A DNA stretch of 27,390 nt, taken from contig CALHST010000004.1 of NCBI GenBank assembly GCA_938038825.1, positions 1-27,390 on the forward strand, in the 5' to 3' direction. Below, piece by piece: positions 22,898 to 27,390 of this stretch. How positions within the stretch are numbered: position 1 is the stretch's first letter; every line of letters begins with the position of its first letter. Source of the stretch: an uncultured Paracoccaceae bacterium. GTDB taxonomy: Bacteria > Pseudomonadota > Alphaproteobacteria > Rhodobacterales > Rhodobacteraceae. The notes beneath the pieces were generated by a model, which did not search any database, was not told the origin of the DNA, and saw only the letters and a list, made by a program, of their open reading frames with translations. The position numbers were made by a program, and so were the translations under genes.

Positions 22898-24124
22898 GTG
22901 ATCGTCATAGGCGGAGGCATCGTCGGTGTCAGCACAGCCCTTTGGCTGCAACGCATGGGCGCAGACGTCACTGTTGTAGATCGCAGCGGTTGGGGCAAAG
23001 CCACGTCTGCAGGGAATGGCGGGATCTTGGCGGCTTGCGCGATGGTTCCTGTGACCGGCCCTGGCCTTGCCAAAAAGGCCCCTTGGATGCTGTTGGACAA
23101 GAACTTTCCCTTGTTCATGAAATGGCGCTATTTGCCCACTCTCCTACCATGGCTCAGAAAATTCCTGAGCCACGCAAATGTCGAGGACACACACCGCATA
23201 GCGGACGGATTGGCCCATTTGGTGGCCGATTCAGTTGCCCAGCATGACGCGTTGGCAGATGGAACAGATGCCACGGATTGGATCATCAAAACCGACTATT
23301 CTTATGCCTATCAAAATCGCGCAGCCTTCGACGCGGATGCATTTAGCTGGGCCATTCGTAAAAAGCATGGCTTTGATCTCACGATGCGCGATGGGGCCGA
23401 TGTCCAAGCGTTTGACCCAAGTTTAGCCGATGATATCCGCCTGCTTGCAACGATGGGCGCGCACGGGTTTATCAAAGACCCCGCAGGATACGTCGCTGCG
23501 CTGGGTGCCGAATTTGAAGACAAAGGTGGAACGCTGGTAACGGGCGATGTGACGGATTTCGACATGTCAGATGGCAAGATAAAAGCCGTTGTCACCTCAC
23601 AAGGCCGCATGCGGTGCGACTACGCGGTTCTGACCACTGGCGTTTGGTCCAAGCCGCTTATGAAAAAACTGGGGCTGAATATCCCGCTGGAAAGCGAGCG
23701 CGGGTATCATATCGTGTTTCGAAACGCCAAAGGTGGTCCAAACCACCCCATCATGTTGGCCGCTGGCAAGTTCGTCGCCACGCCGATGGAAGCAGGGCTG
23801 CGCTGTGCAGGGACTGTGGAGTTCGGCGGGCTTGAGGCGGGCCCCTCCAAAGCGCCTTTCGCATTCCTCAGAAAATGCACCAAAGACGCCTTTCCAAACA
23901 TGACTTGGGACGACGAAATTGAGTGGCAAGGCCATCGCCCATCGACGTCTGACAGCCTGCCGCTGATCGGTCAAATTCGCGAAACGGGTATCTATGCAGG
24001 GTTTGGCCATCACCACATTGGCCTGACGGCGGGCCCCAAAACTGGTAGGTTGCTTGCACAGTTAATTGCGGGGCAACCACCTAACATTGACTTGACTCCA
24101 TATGCGCCCGCGCGCTTCGCTTAA
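22898..24124 (+). CDS. FAD-dependent amino-acid oxidoreductase (DadA-like)
   Basis: Flavoprotein of 408 residues of the D-amino-acid-dehydrogenase/glycine-oxidase family, which would oxidatively deaminate an amino or imino acid. The N-terminal FAD loop is VIGGGIVGVSTALWLQ, followed by DRSGWGKATSAGNGGIL. Near the C-terminus the second FAD contact is GFGHHHIGLTAGPKTGRLLAQL. The first usual start codon is the GTG at 22898, but it has no ribosome-binding site at a good distance. AGAGGG at 22877-22882 is placed better for an ATT at 22889, which would give a start like that of homologues (MSNVIVIGGG). The frame is stopped at 22868. It is the first gene of the operon with the TRAP transporter. The substrate is unknown. 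Confidence 0.88.
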   Translation: MIVIGGGIVGVSTALWLQRMGADVTVVDRSGWGKATSAGNGGILAACAMVPVTGPGLAKKAPWMLLDKNFPLFMKWRYLPTLLPWLRKFLSHANVEDTHRIADGLAHLVADSVAQHDALADGTDATDWIIKTDYSYAYQNRAAFDADAFSWAIRKKHGFDLTMRDGADVQAFDPSLADDIRLLATMGAHGFIKDPAGYVAALGAEFEDKGGTLVTGDVTDFDMSDGKIKAVVTSQGRMRCDYAVLTTGVWSKPLMKKLGLNIPLESERGYHIVFRNAKGGPNHPIMLAAGKFVATPMEAGLRCAGTVEFGGLEAGPSKAPFAFLRKCTKDAFPNMTWDDEIEWQGHRPSTSDSLPLIGQIRETGIYAGFGHHHIGLTAGPKTGRLLAQLIAGQPPNIDLTPYAPARFA

Positions 24125-24170
24125 CGTATAACCAACGCCCAAACGGGCACATTTGTCAGGGAGACATCAA

Positions 24171-25145
24171 ATGAAACAGATTACTGCACTTGCCATGGCA
24201 ACAGCGCTTACTGCTGTGTCCGCACCCGCATTCGCGGAAAAGTGGGACATGCCGCTAGCCTATTCCGCGACCAACTTCCATTCCGTAAACGCTGCCGCGT
24301 TTGGCGAATGCGTCACAGCCGGAACAAGCGGTGACATCGAAATCACCACACACCCTTCTGGGTCCTTGTTCAAAGGTGCCGACATCAAACGTGCGGTCCA
24401 AACTGGTCAGGTTCCAATCGGCGAACGTCTGTTGTCTGGTCACCAGAACGAAAATGCCGTGTTTGGCTTTGACTCTGTGCCGTTCTTGGCAACGTCCTTT
24501 GATGCGTCTGGGAAGTTGTACGAAGCAGCCAAACCAAAGATCGAAAAGGTCTTGGCGGACCAAAACCTGACCCTGCTTTACGCGGTTCCATGGCCTCCAC
24601 AAGGTCTGTACTTCAACAAAGAAGTCAATGAAGTCGCCGATATGGCAGGCCTGAAGTTCCGGTCCTACAACAATACCACGTCCAAGCTGGCCGAAATGAC
24701 CGGTATGTTGCCCGTCACAATCGAAGCGGCTGAAATCAGCCAAGCCTTTGCGACAGGTGTTGCGGATTCGATGATTTCCTCCGGTGCGACGGGTTATGAC
24801 CGCAAAGTTTGGGAAAGCCTCACACACTTCTACGAAGTGGATGGCTGGTTGCCACGCAACTATGTGATGGTGAATTCTGATGTTTGGGGCGGCGTGTCCG
24901 ATGCCAACAAAAAAGTCATCCAAGATTGCGCAGCGGCCGCAGAGGCAAGCGGTCTGAAAGCGTCGATTGAGTACACGCAATTCACCATGGACGGCTTGGC
25001 CGAAGGCGGCATGGCCGTTGGACCAGCAAGCGACAAATTGGTGGGCGAGTTGAAAGCGATTGGCGAAACCATGACAGCTGAGTGGCTTGAAGCCGCAGGT
25101 GCTGATGGCCAAGCCATCGTGGATTCGTTCAAAGCGTCCCAATAA
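24171..25145 (+). CDS. dctP: TRAP transporter substrate-binding protein
   Basis: Periplasmic solute-binding protein of 324 residues for the TRAP transporter encoded downstream. Residues 1-22 are a clear signal peptide, with cleavage likely after FAFA-type Ala22 (SAPAFA-EKW). Arg164 in LKFRSYNN corresponds to the family arginine that clamps the substrate carboxylate. Other typical parts are HPSGSLFKGADIKRAVQTGQ and FATGVADSMISSG. The ATG at 24171 has AGGGAG just upstream; the slightly longer frame from 24153 is not used. A carboxylic acid or amino acid is the likely cargo. It lies 46 bases after the DadA-like gene, which suggests import of the same compound that the enzyme oxidises. Confidence 0.95.
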   Translation: MKQITALAMATALTAVSAPAFAEKWDMPLAYSATNFHSVNAAAFGECVTAGTSGDIEITTHPSGSLFKGADIKRAVQTGQVPIGERLLSGHQNENAVFGFDSVPFLATSFDASGKLYEAAKPKIEKVLADQNLTLLYAVPWPPQGLYFNKEVNEVADMAGLKFRSYNNTTSKLAEMTGMLPVTIEAAEISQAFATGVADSMISSGATGYDRKVWESLTHFYEVDGWLPRNYVMVNSDVWGGVSDANKKVIQDCAAAAEASGLKASIEYTQFTMDGLAEGGMAVGPASDKLVGELKAIGETMTAEWLEAAGADGQAIVDSFKASQ

Positions 25146-25156
25146 GTGTGACCAAT

Positions 25157-25184
25157 CCCCCGGTGCCTGTTTTGGCTCCGGGGG
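25157..25184 (+). terminator. Stable hairpin between dctP and dctQ
   Basis: The arms CCCCCGGTGCC (25157-25167) and GGCTCCGGGGG (25174-25184) pair over 11 positions with one T-T mismatch around a 6-base loop. No T-run follows. A hairpin at this place commonly limits read-through or protects the 3' end, so that the binding protein is made in excess of the membrane subunits. Confidence 0.6.
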
Positions 25185-25252
25185 CCATATTCGGCGCCAG
25201 ATAAATGCCATACGTGGTGCCATCACTCCCATAACCATGCTGGAGGTCAGAT

Positions 25253-25765
25253 ATGACCCTCGTTCGCCGCACCCTTGATGGGCTTTATGGGCTGAGCGCC
25301 ATACTGGCCGCTTTGTGCCTGATCATGATCCTTTTGCTGATCCTTGTGCAAATGCTGGCACGGTGGACAGGCGAGGTTTTCCCCGGCGCGCCCAATTACG
25401 CAGGATACGCCATGGCAGCCGCATCGTTCCTGGCCTTTGCGAGCGCCCTGAACAAAGGCAGCCATATTCGCGTGTCGCTGTTACTGAATGCTCTGAACAG
25501 CAAAGCCCGGCATTGGATGAATATCTGGTGTTTTTCTGTGGCGACACTCATAGGATGGTATGTCGTTTACTACATCTGGCGAATGATCGGCTTTGCCATC
25601 AAATTCAACGATGTAAGCCAAGGCCAAGACGCCACTCCGCTTTGGATTGCGCAATCTCCGGTGTTGGTCGGTTCGATCATTTTAGCCATCGCCCTAACCG
25701 ATAATCTGGTGACATTGCTGCTGACTGGCAAAGATCACATCGTCAAGGAGGTCGCCTCCGAATGA
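25253..25765 (+). CDS. dctQ: TRAP transporter small permease
   Basis: Small membrane subunit of the TRAP transporter, 170 residues and four predicted helices. It begins MTLVRRTLDGLYGLSAILAALCLIMILLLILVQMLARW, the usual first helix for DctQ proteins. It contains AASFLAFASALNKGSHIRV, which is typical of the family. The ATG at 25253 has GGAGG upstream. The stop overlaps the dctM start as ATGA. Together with DctM it forms the membrane domain that uses a sodium gradient to import the solute delivered by DctP. Confidence 0.94.
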   Translation: MTLVRRTLDGLYGLSAILAALCLIMILLLILVQMLARWTGEVFPGAPNYAGYAMAAASFLAFASALNKGSHIRVSLLLNALNSKARHWMNIWCFSVATLIGWYVVYYIWRMIGFAIKFNDVSQGQDATPLWIAQSPVLVGSIILAIALTDNLVTLLLTGKDHIVKEVASE

Positions 25766-27069
25766 CCGAAGCTTATGTCATCATCCTCTTTCTGTTTGTT
25801 CTCTTCACCTTGCTAGGCACCGGCGTTTGGGTCGGCATGGCCCTTATGGGCGTTGCTTGGGTTGGAATGGAGCTCTTTACCACCCGTCCTGTCGGCGACA
25901 CCATGGCCACAACAATCTGGGCAGCCTCGTCAAGTTGGACCCTGACCGCCCTGCCCTTGTTCATCTGGATGGGCGAAATCCTGTATAGAACACGCCTTTC
26001 CGAAGACATGTTCCGCGGTCTTTCACCTTGGATGGCCCGTATGCCCGGCGGTCTTGTTCACACCAATATCGTTGGCTGTACGGTCTTTGCCGCTGTGTCG
26101 GGATCCTCTGCTGCGACGCTGACGACCGTTGGCAAGATGTCTATTCCAGAACTGCGCAAACGCAATTATCCCGAACACATCGTCATCGGTTCGCTCGCAG
26201 GCGCGGCCACACTTGGCCTTATGATCCCGCCGTCGATTGTGTTGATTGTGTTTGGTGTCACGCTGAATGAAAGCGTCACCAAGCTGTTCTTTGCCGGTAT
26301 CCTGCCGGGCTTGCTCTTGGCGACGATGTTCATGACCTATGTCGCGGGTTATTCGATGATTTCCAAAGACTGGGCACCGGTCAAAGAACCGCTCATGTCG
26401 TTTGGCCAAAAACTTGCCAACTCGCGGTTTTTGCTGCCGGTTATGGCGCTGATCCTTGTTGTGATCGGCTCAATGTATCTGGGATTTGCCACCGCCACCG
26501 AAGCGGCTGCGTTTGGTGTGGTTGGGGCGTTGTTGCTTGCTTTGGGTCAAGGGTCGCTTACATGGTCAACTTTCACCGAAAGCCTTATGGGTGCGACACG
26601 CACTTCTGCTATGATCGCTCTTATCCTTGCCGGGGCTGCGTTCCTGTCGCTTGCGATGGGGTTCACAGGTCTACCCCGCGCCTTGGCAGACGGGATCTCA
26701 GCGATGGAGCTGTCACGGTTCCAACTGCTGATGGTCCTGCTGGTGTTCTACATTGTGCTGGGCATGTTTCTGGATGGCATTTCATCGGTTGTTCTGACCA
26801 TGGCCGTGGTCGAACCGATGGTGCGCGAAGCAGGAATTGACATCATCTGGTTTGGGATCTTCGTGGTTGTTGTCGTTGAGATGGCGCAAATCACGCCGCC
26901 GATTGGGTTCAACCTTTTTGTCCTGCAGGGCATGACCGATCACGAAATGGGTTATATCGCCAAGGCCGCGCTGCCGATGTTTCTGATCATGGTTGTTATG
27001 GTGTTTGTCCTGATCGCATTCCCGGAAATCGCGACATGGCTGCCTGATAATATCCGGCAAACACGTTAG
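25762..27069 (+). CDS. dctM: TRAP transporter large permease
   Basis: Large channel-forming subunit of the TRAP transporter, 435 residues with about twelve hydrophobic helices. Typical segments are ALPLFIWMGEILYRT, SGSSAATLTTVGKMSIPELRKRNY, LMIPPSIVLIVFGV and the C-terminal EMAQITPPIGFNLFVLQGM. These contain the conserved Ser/Gly and Pro-Pro elements of the two inverted repeats. The start overlaps dctQ by 4 bases. It is the last gene of the oxidoreductase-dctPQM operon; no obvious terminator follows. Confidence 0.95.
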   Translation: MTEAYVIILFLFVLFTLLGTGVWVGMALMGVAWVGMELFTTRPVGDTMATTIWAASSSWTLTALPLFIWMGEILYRTRLSEDMFRGLSPWMARMPGGLVHTNIVGCTVFAAVSGSSAATLTTVGKMSIPELRKRNYPEHIVIGSLAGAATLGLMIPPSIVLIVFGVTLNESVTKLFFAGILPGLLLATMFMTYVAGYSMISKDWAPVKEPLMSFGQKLANSRFLLPVMALILVVIGSMYLGFATATEAAAFGVVGALLLALGQGSLTWSTFTESLMGATRTSAMIALILAGAAFLSLAMGFTGLPRALADGISAMELSRFQLLMVLLVFYIVLGMFLDGISSVVLTMAVVEPMVREAGIDIIWFGIFVVVVVEMAQITPPIGFNLFVLQGMTDHEMGYIAKAALPMFLIMVVMVFVLIAFPEIATWLPDNIRQTR

Positions 27070-27280
27070 CGGCCGCAGTGCCCCCCAAAAACACAATTCG
27101 TTTCTAAAGACGCATTCGAAAGCATCTCACAGGTTAGATCGACATCTCAATGCTTAGGACTATCGAAACTGAAACTTCACCAACTCGCTGCAGGATAAAG
27201 GGCGGTAAAGAGGAGGCACTGTACGCGGTCAACAAAGGGTTAAAGTCACCTGACGAGGGCCTCTGGAAGGCGCCACACAC
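27070..27280. other. Intergenic gap after the TRAP operon
   Basis: About 210 bases without a convincing reading frame, tRNA or strong hairpin. A GGAAGG at 27265-27270 precedes the next start. No clear promoter or terminator is visible. Confidence 0.5.
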
Positions 27281-27390
27281 ATGCAATGGTTGCTGATCCA
27301 ATGTGCTACTTATTCGCGTCCGCTCATCATCATCGGTTTGCTCGCCGGGGTCAGCTTGCCCGGCGTCGCAGCCGCGATGTCGCCATGGCT
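27281..27390 (+). CDS. Start of a probable membrane transporter (partial)
   Basis: An open frame starts at the ATG at 27281, ten bases after GGAAGG, and runs off the right edge after 36 residues. The visible product begins MQWLLIQCATYSRP, followed by the hydrophobic IIIGLLAGVSLPGVAAAM. A helix ending in a Leu-Pro-Gly turn recalls the first helix of bile-acid:sodium-symporter (BASS) or arsenite-permease proteins. That family guess rests on very little sequence. Confidence 0.45.
   Translation, partial: MQWLLIQCATYSRPLIIIGLLAGVSLPGVAAAMSPW

Noticed and set aside
24255..25238. A 327-residue open frame on the minus strand opposite dctP.
   Set aside because: It is antisense to a clearly recognised TRAP binding-protein gene, and its product is rich in His, Cys and Arg with no domain, as expected for a shadow frame in GC-rich DNA.
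1..27390. Search for CRISPR arrays, tRNA or rRNA genes, insertion sequences, toxin-antitoxin pairs and phage or defence genes.
   Set aside because: No regularly spaced repeats, no cloverleaf-like sequence, no transposase or integrase, and no recognised defence proteins were seen. The only repeats are short hairpin elements.

Overview
The window looks like ordinary chromosome from an alphaproteobacterium, most likely Rhodobacterales (the marine Roseobacter group). Supporting points are the moderately high GC, the plant-type glutamate-cysteine ligase beside rsmE and ubiA, the uvrC-pgsA-moaD-moaE operon, a TRAP transporter, an orphan CoxG, and short hairpin repeats of a kind I remember as common between roseobacter genes. 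The taxonomic call is inference; no rRNA or tRNA gene is present. I see no prophage, insertion sequence, CRISPR array or known defence gene.

Layout. 1-3985 (minus): rsmE, two tandem paralogous GNAT genes, a small membrane protein and gshA (cut by the left edge), in one tightly packed operon. 3999-8115 (plus): ubiA, an OmpA-domain envelope protein coupled to a small coiled-coil membrane protein, a roughly 300 bp gap, and a small secreted probable outer-membrane protein. 8125-11498 (minus): uvrC, pgsA, moaD, moaE. 11499-11928: an AT-rich intergenic stretch with DnaA-box-like and CtrA-like sequences. 11929-17042 (minus): a pteridine-reductase-like SDR, a CaCA cation exchanger, a 55-residue zinc-ribbon membrane protein, an S49 peptidase, an ABC-2 exporter pair and CoxG. 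17148-20415 (plus): a DMT permease, then a LacI-family regulator translationally coupled to an AlkX/YcaQ-type DNA glycosylase. 20464-27069: a catabolic and uptake locus with a D-2-hydroxyacid dehydrogenase, an Asp/Glu-type racemase, a MarR-like regulator, a DadA-like FAD oxidoreductase and a TRAP transporter (DctP, DctQ, DctM). 27281 to the right edge: the start of a probable membrane transporter.

The most coherent candidate system is the 20.5-27.1 kb locus. A divergent MarR-like gene shares a 17-bp inverted-repeat operator with the oxidoreductase/TRAP operon, and a racemase and a 2-hydroxyacid dehydrogenase lie beside it. This suggests regulated import and oxidation of an amino- or hydroxy-acid. 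Its substrate cannot be read from sequence. Other points worth a second look are the AT-rich DnaA-box region upstream of uvrC, the unlisted 55-residue zinc-ribbon gene, the pair of perfect 19-bp inverted repeats around the racemase gene, and a GNAT paralogue that has lost a key glycine. Nothing here proves an entirely new kind of system.
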